A stretch of 64,000 bases of DNA from assembly GCF_000471905.2 (NCBI RefSeq), contig NW_006494789.1, forward strand, positions 6,406,966-6,470,965, given 5' to 3'. Positions 46,341 to 58,282 of the stretch are shown here, in pieces. A program made the translations under genes and the position numbers. The stretch is from Amborella trichopoda. Lineage: Eukaryota > Streptophyta > Magnoliopsida > Amborellales > Amborellaceae. Every line of letters begins with the position of its first letter. Position 1 is the stretch's first letter. The notes beneath the pieces are model-generated. The model made no database searches, was not told where the DNA came from, and saw only the letters and a program-made list of their open reading frames with translations.

Positions 46341-47090
46341 GACGGTGGGAACCGAGGTACAACGAGGGCATGTGAATCATTAAGTTGCATGCAGCACCGC
46401 CTTCACGCGTCCTTAGGCCACAGTCGGTGATAGCCACTTTTGGGAGCGTGCTGCCCGTGGCATTGGGCTCACATGGAGTTAGCTTGCCCATGGTGATGGT
46501 AGGGCACAGCATTGTGCTGCAGACGGTGATGGTTGTGCATGGTGCTGAGTTGCGCGCGGTGATGACCATGGACGACGATCTCTCACGGGGGTCAAGAGTG
46601 ACAGCAAACGAGGGAGTCCTACCGTCGTGGTCTGTTGAAAGCTATGTCCTCTAAACAACTGTGAAGTCCATGTTCTTCCAGCTTGGGTCAGCTCCTTGGA
46701 AGTTAGCCATGCCTCGTCAGATGAATTGAAGCAGATCAAAAATGGTTGGCGTCTTCGGTTTGCCTGTAACCATCCTCTTTGGTGGTATTGGAGCTAACCT
46801 CTCCAAGTGGTCTTACTTCTTCTCCATGAGGAGAGCATTTCTTTGGTGGGTTTTCTTCTTCTTCCTGATGAAGACATTTCTTTTTGGCCTGTGACTATCC
46901 TCTTATCCTCAAATGCAAGGGCCTTGTAACTTCCCTAGTAACGGGCTTTTTATTATAACTTGTAACTCTTTTTAATGTAATGATATAAATGAACTTCTTT
47001 TGAACTGGTTTAATGTTCTTCATTTCCATTTCCTTCTTTTCTTATTGCACGCACTGCATTTTTAGGATTCATCAAGGATAATACTTCTTT
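46341..47090 (-). other. T3 spacer between integrase and antisense module
   Basis: Non-coding. 46380-46580 has phrases around CGGTGATAGCC and GTGCTG...GTGGC that resemble a decayed GC-rich minisatellite. 46690-46930 corresponds by eye to T2 26300-26660 inverted. No gene seen. Confidence 0.4.
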
Positions 47091-47099
47091 ATGTATCAT

Positions 47100-48345
47100 C
47101 AATTGATAGGGGGCATTGCCTCTCCTCCATTTGGTGTGATGTTTTTTACTGTGAACGAACCTTCCCACTTGGGTTCAAATTTTCCTTTGCGGTGCCCATA
47201 CATGATAATCGGTCTCTTGACTGCTCAAACTAGATCCTCACGGGCGAATGAGCAAACCTTGAGAGACATAATCCGTCTCTTGACTGCTAAAACTAGATCC
47301 CCCACGAGCAAATGAGTAAACCTTGATGGATTTGTCAAAGGCTCTCGTCATTCTTCCTTGATTGAGTTCGAGGTTCTGTTGGGCTTCTAGTCCCTTTTCG
47401 TCAAGGGAATCCAACTCTTGGTAACGAAGCTTGACCGTCTCATCTTCAGTCGGTCCCTGATGTATAACGACACAAAGTGAAGGCATTTGAACCTCGAGGG
47501 GTAAGATAGCCTAGCCTCCATAGACTACGGAATAAGGAGTGGAATTTGTAGCATTTCGGTGGTGGTGCGAAAGGCCCATAGAGCTTCAAGAAGCTTCTCA
47601 TTCCAATTTTTCTTTGACTTTGAAACTGACTTCTGGAGTATCCCACACAGAGTTTTGTTGAATGCCTCAACCAAATCATTGACTCGTGGGTAGTACATAG
47701 TCGAGTACTTCCACTCGATATCGAACTGGTTGGCTAGGTGATCAACATGATAGCTTCTGAAATGGGGGCCATTATCAAAAATTATTCGGTATGGAACCCT
47801 AAATCGATAGATGATGTGGTGACGCACGAAGTTGGCTACCACGGTCCCTGGAACCTGCTTGAGTGGGACCACTTCAGCCCACTTGGAAAAGTAATATGTC
47901 GTTGCTAGAATGAAGGCATCACCCAAGGCAGAAGGAGGGCCCCAACAATATCCATACCCCACCGGGAAAAGGGCCACGTTGTTACTATAGGGTTAAGAGG
48001 CTTCGGGCGCTGAAGAATGAGACTTGAGTGAGTCTGGCACACCTGGCATCTCTTAGCACAGTTTTGGGCGTTAGCCACCTTTGAAGGCCAATAATAGCCG
48101 AGCCTGCGTATGCACACGTAGAGCTTAGGGCCGGACTGATGCAGCCTGTAGATACCCGAGTGCACTTCTTCGAGTACTTTGCTTTCTTCTTGTGTATCGA
48201 CGCATCTGAGGAGAATTCCATCAAATGATAGACAAAAGAGAATGTCCCCATTGAGAAGTGTGTACTTGGTAGACATCTGTCGTATGCCGTTACGTTTCGC
48301 TCGATCCTGAGGTAGCCTTCCATGTTTTATGAAGTCCATGATTGA
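47100..48345 (-). pseudogene. T3 integrase remnant
   Basis: Minus strand. The zinc-binding region has HSGIYRLHQSG and CAKRCQVCQTHSS (about 48030-48160). The core shows WPFSRWGMDIVGA (about 47930-47970), ATTYYFSKWAEVVPLKQ (about 47850-47900), a DNGPHF region (about 47770) and NKTLCGILQKSVSKSK (about 47615-47665). The C-terminal part runs to about 47100. It parallels T2 integrase. Broken. Confidence 0.85.
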
Positions 48346-48589
48346 CTCCCTCTAATCTTCGACTGGTTCAACCTGTGCACACATAGGGTAAAACAATTCG
48401 AGCTCCTGCTTCTTGACCTTGGATTCTTTACCTTGGGGCATCTCTTCCTCTGCGTCAATGACATCTTTGGCCGTGAGGAGTGCCCTGAATGGGTAAGGTA
48501 GGCATTCAGGGAAGACGTCCCTCTCATCATCTGAGTCAACTTTAGCTCTCAAGTTGACGTGTCTCCATTCGGTTATCCAGACTGGAGTG

Positions 48590-49010
48590 GACCCTTATGA
48601 AGACATATGAATGGTGGGACCGAGCTTTGAGAGCGTATCAACCTGCGAGTTTGTCCTTCTAGGAATGTGACTCAGGGAGAAATCATCCAACTGGGCCATA
48701 TAAGATTTAGCCGTTTCATGAAAAGGCTTGAGGGTATCTTTTCTTTCATCATAAATCCCCATAAGCTGCCAGATGACCAGCTCAAAGTCACCAAAGATGT
48801 TAAGGTGCTCCAGGTCTAGCTCTTGGGTGATTTTCAATCTGGTTATGAGGGCTTGATACTCGGCTTCGTTATGAGAAAATACCTCTGCAAGTGAGAAAGA
48901 TAGAGAGATCATTCTGTAGCCGGGAGTTAAGAGCACAACTCCGGCACCCCCTCTATCAGACTGGAATGCTCCGTCAAAGTACATTTGCCACAACTGAGTT
49001 AGCTCCATAT
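48590..49010 (-). pseudogene. T3 second RNase H (archaeal-type) remnant
   Basis: Minus strand, frame 49008-48595. It shows WQMYFDGAFQSDRGGAGVVL, then HNEAEYQALI, IFGDFELV and SQVDTLSKLG, the four blocks expected of an archaeal-type RNase H, the extra domain that defines the Tat lineage. This is the best-preserved domain in the window. Confidence 0.85.
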
Positions 49011-49039
49011 CGAAGAAAGCTACTAAGGCTTGATGTTTA

Positions 49040-49500
49040 ACTGTCTTCTACGGTACATACGTGATGTCGAACTGCATCAGCAATAATGCCCACTTGGCCA
49101 TACGTTCGGACAAGCATGGTCGGGTCATGAGGAATTTGACCAGGTCGGCCTTGGAGATTAACTTGACCTTGTGACTAAGCAATTAGTGGTGGAGCTTCTT
49201 TACTGCAACGATCAAGGCTAAGCACATATTTTCAATGGGAGGGTAATTCCTCCGCTCTCCTTGCATTCTACTACTCAGATAGTAGAGTGTTGTCTCTTTC
49301 CCTCCATCATTCGTCTGCGCTAGGAGTGCCCCGAATGATACATCAAGGGCGGTCATGTATAGGGCGAGAGGCCTTCCTAACACTAGCGTAGAGAGCACTA
49401 GTGGATTCAACAAGTATTGCTTGATGTCATCGAGCGCAACTTGGCACACTTCATCCCATATGAAGGGAGTGTCTTTCTATAACAAGTGTGAAAAGGGTGT
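49040..49500 (-). pseudogene. T3 RNase H (first) remnant
   Basis: Minus strand. IKQYLLNPLVLSTLV (about 49380-49425), then ALYMTALDVSFGALLAQ (about 49310-49365), YYLSSRMQGERRNYPPIE (about 49220-49275) and CLALIVAVKKLHH. It lies between RT and the second RNase H. Broken. Confidence 0.85.
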
Positions 49501-49539
49501 GCATCATTCTGAGAGGTTTGAGATGAACCTTCAAATGTA

Positions 49540-50200
49540 GGCTAGTTGTCCTTGGAGAGACCACAGTTCATGCAGGGTCGTAGGCGATAGCCTATCCAGA
49601 ATTGCCTTGATCTTGACTGGCTCAATCTCCATCCCTCAGTATCTCACGCTGAACCTTAAGAATTTTCTTGAGCGTACGCCGAAGGTGCATTTCAAGGGGT
49701 TCATCTTAAGTTGGTGATGCCATTATCGTTCGAATACCTTTTTGAGGTCTTGCATGTGGGCGTCTTTTGTTCATATTTCACCACCAGGTCATCCACATAG
49801 CACTCAACGTCCTTGTGGATCATGTCCTTGAAGACGGTTGTCATGGCTCACTGATATGTGGCACCAACATTCTTTAACTTGAAAGACATCACAGTGTAGA
49901 AAAAGATACCTTTTGGGGTTAAGAACGCAATGGCATCCTCTTCTTCTAGTGCCATCCTGATTTGCTTATAACCAGAGTATCCATCCATAAAGGAGAAGAT
50001 TTGATAATGAGCTATGAAGTCCACAAGCATCTCGATGAACGGCAGGGGTAGTCATCCTTGAAGCAGGTGGTGGTCAAGTCATGGAAATCAATACAGACCC
50101 TGATTTGGCCATTCTTCTTTTTGACTGGTACAACACTTTTCAGCCATCTTGTGTATTTGACTTCATCCAGCTTGCCTAACCTTGTTTACCTCAGCATCTA
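49540..50200 (-). pseudogene. T3 reverse transcriptase remnant
   Basis: Minus strand. IFSFMDGYSGYKQIRMALEE (about 49940-50000), FLTPKGIFFYTVMSFKLKN (about 49870-49930) and the region of the catalytic loop near 49780-49810. It is the same gene part as T2 22841-23480. Broken. Confidence 0.85.
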
Positions 50201-50881
50201 TCTGCATCTCGAGGTCGAGTCTAAACCTCCTTGATTTCTGCTTCATGGGTTTGATGGTTGGATCAATACCGAGGTGATGGATAGCAATCTGGGGGGGTCT
50301 AGACTGGGCAAGTCATGATAATGCCAGGCAAAGACGTCCTGATTTGCTCAAAGGAGGGAAATATAACTTTCTTTCTCCTCTTAGGACATTTTTGCTGAGA
50401 TGAAAGTCAGCCTCAGGTCGACCTCATCCCCCAGGTTGATCTCCTCAAGCTCGTCATCGGTGGCCTGACCGCCTTCTTCTGGAGCTTCCTGAAGTTCCTC
50501 GTTAGGAGACTCACAAGGATTTTCATTAACCTCAAGTGTAGAAAACCATGATACCAACATCTCGGCTTATAGGAGGGGTACAGTGTGGGAGGGGACCGGT
50601 CTCTGGCTGGTTCAAGCAATAAAAGGGTCTGAGTCGATGATCTCATGACTGGGATCACTTGGTGCTTGCCCCGAGCTGGGTGCTTCATGTACCTCGATCA
50701 TGTGGCAGGCCTCGTAGGGGAAGAGCCTGAAGATGACTTGGTTTTAACGGCATCGACAGCTGTTGAAGATCTAGCTACTGGGGTAGCATCTCTTTGAGGC
50801 GTTCTTGCTAGGACCGGGGGAGGCTGGTACCTTCGATCTCTCAGTTTAGAGTGTCGAAGTCTGGGCACTATCGAGCTGCAC
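50201..50881 (-). pseudogene. T3 spacer between acceptor-like site and RT (remnant)
   Basis: Minus strand. An acidic patch is followed by LGDEVDLRLTFISAK (about 50390-50440), comparable to T2 22800-22860. The rest is low in recognisable motifs. Broken. Confidence 0.45.
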
Positions 50882-50920
50882 CTATAGAGAAAATAGAGGA
50901 GGGAGGAGAAAAGCGTTAGA
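50882..50920 (-). promoter_or_regulatory. Splice-acceptor-like site of T3
   Basis: On the minus strand TTTTCTCCTCCCTCCTCTAT leads into TTTTCTCTATAG|GTGC. AG is at 50883-50882. It is the positional equivalent of T2 22146. Known Ogre biology includes an intron ending in front of the RT part. Confidence 0.55.
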
Positions 50921-52290
50921 ATGTTCCAGGGAACCTTTTTTTGTTGTTACCGAAACTGGACGTGTGCCGGGGGTATTTAAGGTCTTGCCCTGACTTTGAC
51001 CATTGTGGGGTGGTTTGTGCGTCATCACCCATATTGGAGGAATCCCAAGCTGCTGGTGGCTTGGGGATGTCTGCCTGATATGACCAAAGGATAAGGCGAG
51101 CTACGTCTGAGATGAAGTCTTGCAAGGTCGGGAGTGGAGGAAGGGGCATGAGGAATTCTTCCTCGACTTGTGGCTGAGGGATGGGATTCCTTCGGCAGGC
51201 TGACCTAGGTGCTCACTGTCTCCTTCTGGATCCTTGAAGGGGTGTTGGGAACGCTTTCTCTAGCTGGTGAGTATTCCTAGCTCGATGAACAGCTTCATGT
51301 TTCAGGGATTTGAGCCTCCATCGCCCATGGTAAACATCCTAGGGCTGAGAAGTCGAGCGTTCTGAAGAGTCAAGTGCATGCTAATGAAGGGCTTGTAGTG
51401 TGGCCTCCTAATGAACGAGAGTGACGGTTTGAAAGTGTTCTAGGAGGACGATACAAATGATGTGGCCTTGCTGAACTTTATCCATGACTATAGCTTCGAA
51501 TTCTAAGCACTCTTTTAGCTCGTGAGCCTAGACTTGGTGATAAGGGCACCAGAGTTTTTTCGTGCCCTGGGCAAGTCGCTTAGGCAGCCTGGTGGGCTTG
51601 GGAGTGATGGGGCCCTGTCAGAGCATTGCCTCGAAGTGGGCTTGCAAAGGGTCTGGTCCTGCATTTCCCTCGGTTAGTGCCGGGAGGTCTTTTTACACAG
51701 GTGGAAGAGGGAATTTAGGACATCCTCCTGGGTTGCCTTGAACTTCCTGACACTGTTGCGTCTTCTCTGCTAGAAGCTTATGGAAGTCGGTGCACTCGTT
51801 GATGTCATGACCTCATATCTGGTGATATGCGCATCAGAGGTTCTCGGCTTCTAGAGGCAGGAACTTGGACTGCCTTGTCGGCTTGGAGGTGACGAGTCCT
51901 TCCTCTGGCATTATGGAGAAAAATGAAAGGAGAATAGTGGGTGCCTCCTCACCCTCTTGGATCGTGATATGTAAGAAGTCTCAGTTGCCCCGAACGCTTT
52001 CTTCATTTATTCGAGCTTTATCTGACCCTTGTTGATAAGGGCTTCGATAGTGTCGTTGAGTTTGTAAAAGTCATGAGTAGGGTGGCTTACATTCCTGTGA
52101 TAGGTGCAGTATCTCTCATTCGTCTCCTGTCCAACCGGCTCGTCAGTATTGACCGTCGAAAGCTGGATCATGTTCTATTCTAATAGCAGTCGATACAGTG
52201 CAAGCGTCCACTCTTGGTCGAAGAGGTAAACTTTGTTTTGGTGCTGGATCCGGATGTAATTTTTCTTAGTATTTTTAGGAGGCGAGACCT
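50921..52290 (-). pseudogene. T3 gag-pol linker with zinc-knuckle-like motifs (remnant)
   Basis: Minus strand. Cys/His motif regions near 51500-51560 and 51780-51850 correspond to the two in T2. A third weaker relative lies near 52070-52120. No protease motif could be assigned. Broken. Confidence 0.5.
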
Positions 52291-53060
52291 CATTGTAGGA
52301 CTACTTCTCACCCCGAGCCTGAGGAGTCTGTGCCTTGGAAAGGTCAAGGGTTTGAGGAGCCGCGCTCTTAGTGTAAGTCCTGGTGACGGCCACATTGATC
52401 ACTGCTTTTTGATTGCCTCGATTGTTGGAGTGACAGTTTGAACCGGAGGGCTGCTGACAAGGGATGCCATGGTTCCTGAACAACCCCTCAATACGAACTG
52501 CCTTAGAGATGAGCTCTGATATAGAGGGTGGATTGGATGCCTCGACATGAAGGGCGATCTCAGGAAGCATGTTTCGAATGCAGGTCTGGACTGCTTCCTT
52601 CTCAATCATGGGAGTGGCATGGAAGGTTACCAAGTCTCTCCATCGAGTGATGAAATTCTCAACCAGCTCACCAAGGTCTTGCATCAAGGTGAGGAGTTCG
52701 ATGGTCTCCATACTCCTCTGGACTTCATAGAAGAGCTAGTAAAACAACTGCTCCATCTCTTGTCACGTGTGTACCGAGTTGGGAGGCAGTCGAGCATACC
52801 CCTAGAAGGCTGGCCCAGCAAGAGTCTCCACGAACTGGTGGAGGAGGAGGAGTCTACTAGTTTCCATCTCTCGACAGGCTGCCTGAGAAGTATGCTGGTG
52901 CGGAGACGTAATACCATTGAACAGGGGGAGCTTCCCCATTTGATAGATCGAGGGGAAAGGTACTTGGTCAATGTACAAAGGGTATGGATTTTGGTAGAGT
53001 GGGGCCTCTTGCATGCGTAGGACCTTGTTCTTGAGGCTATGGGCCACCATAGCAATATGT
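52291..53060 (-). pseudogene. T3 gag (capsid) remnant
   Basis: Minus strand. IELLTLMQDLGELVENFITR (about 52645-52705), LPEIALHVEASNPPSISELI (about 52505-52565) and an upstream hydrophobic capsid-like block near 52790-52900. It matches T2 20331-20900 in order and wording. Broken. Confidence 0.8.
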
Positions 53061-54866
53061 CAGTTTGAGAGACTCCGCGGGAGGTAGAACTGTCTTGAGA
53101 GGCCGGTGGGGGAGTTTTCCTAGGAACTGTGTCCGCACCAATCGGGGAATCGGTCTCATGGTGAGAGGAAGTGGGCTTGAATGCTTCTATGCATTCCATC
53201 TTTTCAAAGATGGATTGCATCATTACCTTGAATCTGGTCATTCTGTCTTCCTGAGCTTCGTCCAGGTTATTGATCACCATGATGCTGACCGTCTCTTCTG
53301 GGAGGTCAGAGGGAGGAGGAGGACCGAACTGCCAGGGTCAACGAGTCGGGCATGGCAAGTCAGTCTGTAGGGGCTCTGCTCACCCCGAGTGGACTCGAGC
53401 CTTGTATGCCGATCTTGTGAGGACCGGTTCTTGACGGTCTTCAACAGTGGCTTCTAGGCAGTGACGACCTAGCAATACTCTTGGACTCACTCAGGTTCTA
53501 GAGTTTGGAGAGGGAAAAAGGGATTACGAGGCAGGAGGTCATCGAGGGTGATGACCTCAACTACCTTCGAGGCTTCTTTGGTCAGCATCTGAAGACCTCT
53601 CTTCTAGTTAACCCTGAGAGGGCTATGAAACTCATTCCAGATTCGAGCCTACGACCTGGACTGCCCCTCCTACTTTGAACATGTAAGGGCCATGTCTATG
53701 AGTTGGAGTAAGGAGTGGGGTCCAAGGACAGAAGGCAGCCTGGGTTTCTACCATGGAGGTTAGAGGCCTCTGTCTGACATCAGGTCGTTGCCAAGAGTAC
53801 CTTTGTGGGGTTCATGTGCACGGCTAACCTGAGGCTAGCTCAAGATGGTACTCTTAGGGAAGACCTTTGAGTATCATGGCTCAACGTGTTTTCCTAGTGT
53901 AGGGCGAGCGATAGAGAAAATAGCTGGTTCATGAATCCGCCTGAGTCTAGACTGGGGAGGAACTTGCGAAAGCGATGCGTGTGCATATTTAGGGCTAGCC
54001 GTCTGAGTGAATTGGCGGTCAACCCGGGCTTGATCAATTAGTTCGACCTTAGGAGGTCGAGACCCACAAGCTTGTGTTTGTGAGGGATGAGGTGGAGGCT
54101 CATCTCTCACTGAGTGGATCCGTATGTGCTGGCAGCGAGGACAAAGCGGTCGACCCTCGTGTGCTCGAGGTGGCATAGAGCTAATGCCGCCCCAAGCTGT
54201 GGAAAGCGATTGCATGGTACACGCAATGTTCGGCCCAAGAAGGCTTAGCCCTTGATGCGAGCTCAAAGGCAACGTGGGGGTTTTCCCAAGGTGTGGTTCG
54301 AGTGGATGGACCATGAGCCCTCGGATGTGAACAAAAGGTGGAGGCAGCAGGGTCTCGGCATTGGTGTCCCGAGCCTCTAAGCTCGGAGGTTCAAAGTGGT
54401 TAAAGAGTATGGGGGGTTGCCTTATGGTGAACCTCAGGAGCGACACCAACTTGCTTGCCACCCGCGAAAGCAGTTAGGGCAGCCTTCTGGCATGCTCCAG
54501 CAATAGGACCAGCAAGAGACTTGCCAATAGTAGGGTGCATGCTGTGTGCGGTGGTAGACGTGCCACCGATGCATGAGGCCTTGGTGGAGGATCCACCAAG
54601 CGGAGGAAGGGGGAAGTTTTGGACTTTTAAGTCCCTTCTCGTGCTAACCCAAGTAAGAACCTGTGAGCCGGACTGTGAGTCCTGACTCAGAAGGAGAGTA
54701 GGGAAGGAAGCTTGAGCAATTTTGCTTCCCTGAGACAGCGATGAGTGCGGGGCTAAGGAAGTTTCTGACTCGGATGAATGGGTTGAACAACCTAAGTGCC
54801 ATTAAAATTAATGCAGAAAGTAAAAGAGGATACTGTTCAAACAAGGACGAACTGATTAAGGGTAGT
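53061..54866 (-). pseudogene. T3 extra 5' coding region (ORF1-like) and leader, remnant
   Basis: Minus strand, about 1.8 kb as in T2. Stretches shared with T2 at protein level are LRLFNPFIRVRNFLSPA (about 54750-54800) and MVHPLEPHLGKTPTLP (about 54265-54315). The frame 54461-53874 is the longest in this region and Pro/Arg/His-rich. No known enzymatic motif. Broken. Confidence 0.6.
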
Positions 54867-54888
54867 AAGTCCTCAATGGAGTCTCCAA
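54867..54888 (-). other. Primer-binding site of T3 (tRNA-Arg type)
   Basis: TTGGAGACTCCATTGAGGAC on the minus strand, the T3 version of TTGGCGACTCCACTGGGGAC in T1 and T2. It is followed by the LTR terminus TGGTTAG (54891-54897), and then unrelated C2 LTR sequence starts. Confidence 0.7.
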
Positions 54889-54897
54889 GCTGGTTAG

Positions 54898-57103
54898 TTG
54901 CGACCCTCTATCCTCTCCCTCAATACGTTCCTATCTTTATACAGGTTAGGGGATACGCCGACATCACATTCCTTACTACCGATGAGGGCCTCATCACGTA
55001 GCAAGCAATATCATAGCAGTATCCACTATTGGTGAGTGTCCCACCGCATAGTGGCCAATATCAATATAAGCAGTGGTCATTCATCACAGTATCCACTACA
55101 GGTGAGTGTCCCACCGCGAATTCGCCAACATCAATATAAGCAGTGGCCATTCAATGCCTTGAATCGAATGAATCACATTCTCATCAGTTAATGTTTCATA
55201 CTGATGAATCATACTTGATCGTAACATCATAGCATTTAGCAAAATATATTTATTTCGTAAGCTTTTACAGGGCATTTACACATAAGTCTTCTCAACAGCA
55301 TTTGGCGTTCATTATGAACTCATTTCATCAATATTACGCTTGTGACCCCCTTTTTCCTCACACAATGCAGTTATATGGCATCATTCACATATCTTTATGG
55401 CATTCGCATGAGATTTATCATTTGGTATTCACATTTATCATATATTAAGACAACTTAGTGTCACATGGGCATGCAATTAATGCAGTGATAAGTAACAGTG
55501 ACTTGCCCCTCTTTGTGAGGGCGTGGCTCCCGATTTAGGGGCAATTTAGGGATGCCTCAAACATGAAATTTTAAGCTACTACACAGACCTTTCAAAAACA
55601 ATGATTTGAAGGAATTTGGGTGCCATTTGATGGGTTCAATAGCTCAGCACAAGGTGAGCCTTAGTTCCTTGAAATCTTCTCTGCAATAGTGCACAACGAC
55701 TTATTTGCAAATTTTGGGTTATAATTCAAAATCCATGTGGACTTTCAAAAACCTCAAAACATGCAAGTTTGAGTACATTCACAGATCTTTCTAATGGCGG
55801 TCTTTTCACTATTTTTTGACACCATTTTTTGGGCCAAAAACATTGCCCAAAGAGGGCCACAATTGATAGAAATAGCAGCGACTATGAGCAGTGTCATGCC
55901 TCGACATTTTAACCCATATCTTTTTATCCATGTGAAATTTTATCATGACATAAAAGTAGACTTAAAGTAGACATACGTGCCTTTCATTCGAGGCCGATTT
56001 GGTCCCATTTGGATGCCATTTAGCCATCAAATAGTTTCATGCAACACAGTCACAGTTCTGCAAATTTTTATTCTCAAATTAACATGCTTTTAAAGAACAC
56101 TTAATATTTCATGAGGCATGGAACCTTGTTCTTGTTAGCAAGCTCCTAATGAGCCATTTCATGAGTTTCCATAAATAGAAAGGATCATAAATGTGGCAAA
56201 AACAGTCATGGCATTGAGAAGCACAAGAACTGAAATTTTAATCTCATCTTAACCCTTTCACACTTCACATTCTTCATTCTCTCATCTTACTGATTACAAA
56301 TATTTGTTCTTTACATAAACTATGAATTCATAGAAGCTAAACCCACTTACCTTGACTCTCACGGTGTCTTCAATCTCTTTCAGCAGCTTTCTCTAGCCTC
56401 CTCCACCCTGACATGTTGGCTATCTTCAAGGGGCCACAGTGAGCTCCTTGGAGAGAAGAGAGAGTAAGGTAGAAAGAGGGAACTGGTCGTCAAAGGAGAG
56501 GGGGAGGGCTTAAGTACCCACAGTTGGTGGGATTCACTGTGGGTGACACAATTACATGTGGCTCTGACACATACAGACCAACGCTGACGTAGGCAGCGGC
56601 CGTATGTTTGACCAAGATGCTCTCGGTGCTGCTCTTTCTTGCTCTCATCTCACAGACAACACTGGGTCATAGCCAGCGCTACCACTTCTCCTACATAGCC
56701 GGTGCTTCATTTTCCTCTCACACAGCTGGTGCTGGGTTTTCCTCTTACACAACCGGTGCTGCATTTTCCTCTTACACAGTCGGCAGTGCATTTTCCTCTT
56801 ACACAACCGGCGCTACGTTTTCCTCTTACACAGTCGGCCCTGCATTCTCTTCTTAACAACCGGCGATGTGTTTCCCTCTTACACAGCCAGGATTGCATTT
56901 TCTTCTTACACGGCTGACGCTGCGTTTCCTTTACATAGCCAGTGTTGAGTTTCCTTTACACAACCGGCACTAATTTTCCTTTTACACATCCAGCGCTGAG
57001 TTTCCTTTAGACAGTCGGCACTGCTTCAATCGGTGTTAGGCCTCTACCTCATTTTTCCTTCCCGTGCGGATCACTTAACTGAGAGAAAACTGTGGCCCTT
57101 ATT
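54898..57103 (-). repeat. Second copy of C2 LTR (right part), joined to T3
   Basis: It starts abruptly at a point equivalent to about 37604 inside the C2 5' LTR (TTGCGACCCTCTATCCTC vs GTGCGACTCTCTATCCTC). It runs to the same LTR end (GTGGCCCTTATT). At 2.2 kb it is longer than its 0.9-kb counterpart and resembles the C2 3' LTR in content. It includes the 27-bp minisatellite at 56690-57030. Confidence 0.8.
56690..57030. repeat. 27-bp minisatellite in duplicated C2 LTR
   Basis: About twelve copies of the TTTTCCTCTTACACAACCGG + CGCTACG type, the same array as 38150-38450. It gives long open frames in all three plus frames. Confidence 0.85.
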
Positions 57104-57104
57104 A

Positions 57105-57990
57105 TTGATCTTTACAATTTCCCACCTAATTTGTGACACAGACCCTTAGCATATCTTTCAGGGTCTGAATGGTCCTCTTTGGTTAAACATCAGTTTGGGG
57201 TTGGAAAACTGTATTGAAAGTAAGTTTGGTCCCCATGGAAAACTGTAGACTGTTCCAAAACCTTAAAGTAAATCTAGAGTCTCTGTGGGATACAATACTA
57301 ATAGGCACCCCATGAAGTCTTGCTATCTCCTTGATGTAAAGTTAGGCCAACTTGTCCAAGGTATAGGAAGTGCGAATCGGTAAGAAATGAGTAGCTTTAG
57401 TGAGTCGGTCTATAATAACCCAAACACTATCATGCCCCAAACTTGATCTAGGCAAGCCAGACCCGAAATCCATGGCTATGTGCTCCAGTTTCCATTCCGG
57501 CACCGGTAAGGGCTGTAAGTGTCCAGCAAGCTTCTAATGTTCAACCCTCACTTACTGACACGTCAAACGCTTAAAAACAAATTGTGCTACATCTTTCTTC
57601 ATATTATTCCATCATAACACTCTTTTTAAATCCTGATACATTTTTGTGCTCCCTGGATGTATCGTATAACGGGAGTAATGTGCCTCTTCCAAAATAGTCC
57701 TTTTTACTTCCTCATTGTTGGGGACACTAACTCAACGTTTAAATCTTAGTATTTCATCATCACCCCATGTGAAATCCTCTTTTCCTTTTGCCTTTATTTC
57801 CTCGAGAATTTTCATGAGCTGAGGATCTTCCTTTAGTGCTACCTGGATTTGCTAAAATAGATGGGGCTCTACTCTTAAACATGAAATTGTTATTTGTTCA
57901 TCATCAAGGGAAAGAACTGGGTGTCATTCTACCGCATCTTCCAATAGTTTCATCTTTTGGACCATCATGTGGTCTACTGACACCATGGGC
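57105..57990 (-). pseudogene. Second copy of C1 integrase segment (remnant)
   Basis: It aligns with 38534-39420 over its whole length, from the C2 LTR junction (TTGATCTT vs GGTGATCTT) to the Ta junction (CACCATGGGC|TGGTTAG). By eye the copies differ at about 12-15%. Both insertion junctions are shared, so this is a duplicate of already nested DNA and not an independent insertion. Broken. Confidence 0.85.
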
Positions 57991-58282
57991 TGGTTAGCTG
58001 CCTCGATCTTGCCCTCCCGATTAGGATGATCGGGTGGCACGTGTCTTGGGTTTCAAGGAGACCCAAGACTTTGAGATCGCTCTCTCAGGAACCTCGTTTG
58101 ATAACAAGGGTGGGTATTACCAACCGATGAGTGAAGAATTTAAGGTGGGTTCGGGACTTACTTCGGTTGGCTTGAGTGGGAGCCCTCTTAGATCACGAAG
58201 AAACCCCCCCAATCGTAAAACTAGTTTGGAATCATGTCCCTTGGCCTGTATTCTCCTATTTTTGCAATCACACACATATGGA
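57991..58282 (-). mobile_element. Ta LTR terminal piece, second copy
   Basis: Counterpart of 39421-39713. It begins TGGTTAGCTGCC and ends ATGGA (58278-58282) before the solo LTR. The LTR continues at 60995. Confidence 0.8.

Larger units (their letters stand above)
39714..54897 (-). mobile_element. T3: Tat/Ogre-like Ty3/gypsy element, 3' LTR and full internal region
   Basis: Minus-strand fossil inserted in the Ta LTR with ATGGC on its left. From 5' to 3': primer site (54888-54867), extra 5' coding region, gag, zinc-knuckle-like motifs, acceptor-like site, RT, RNase H, second RNase H, integrase, antisense-oriented module, minisatellites, tail, 3' LTR (42412-39714). The 5' side stops a few bases beyond the primer site (LTR terminus TGGTTAG, 54891-54897), where a second copy of C2/C1 DNA begins instead of a 5' LTR. 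It is broken at many points (more than ten). Confidence 0.85.

Noticed and set aside
54898-57990. An independent chromovirus insertion next to T3
   Set aside because: It starts in the middle of an LTR, lacks a terminus and target duplication on the left, and repeats both internal junctions seen at 38529 and 39420. Duplication explains it better.
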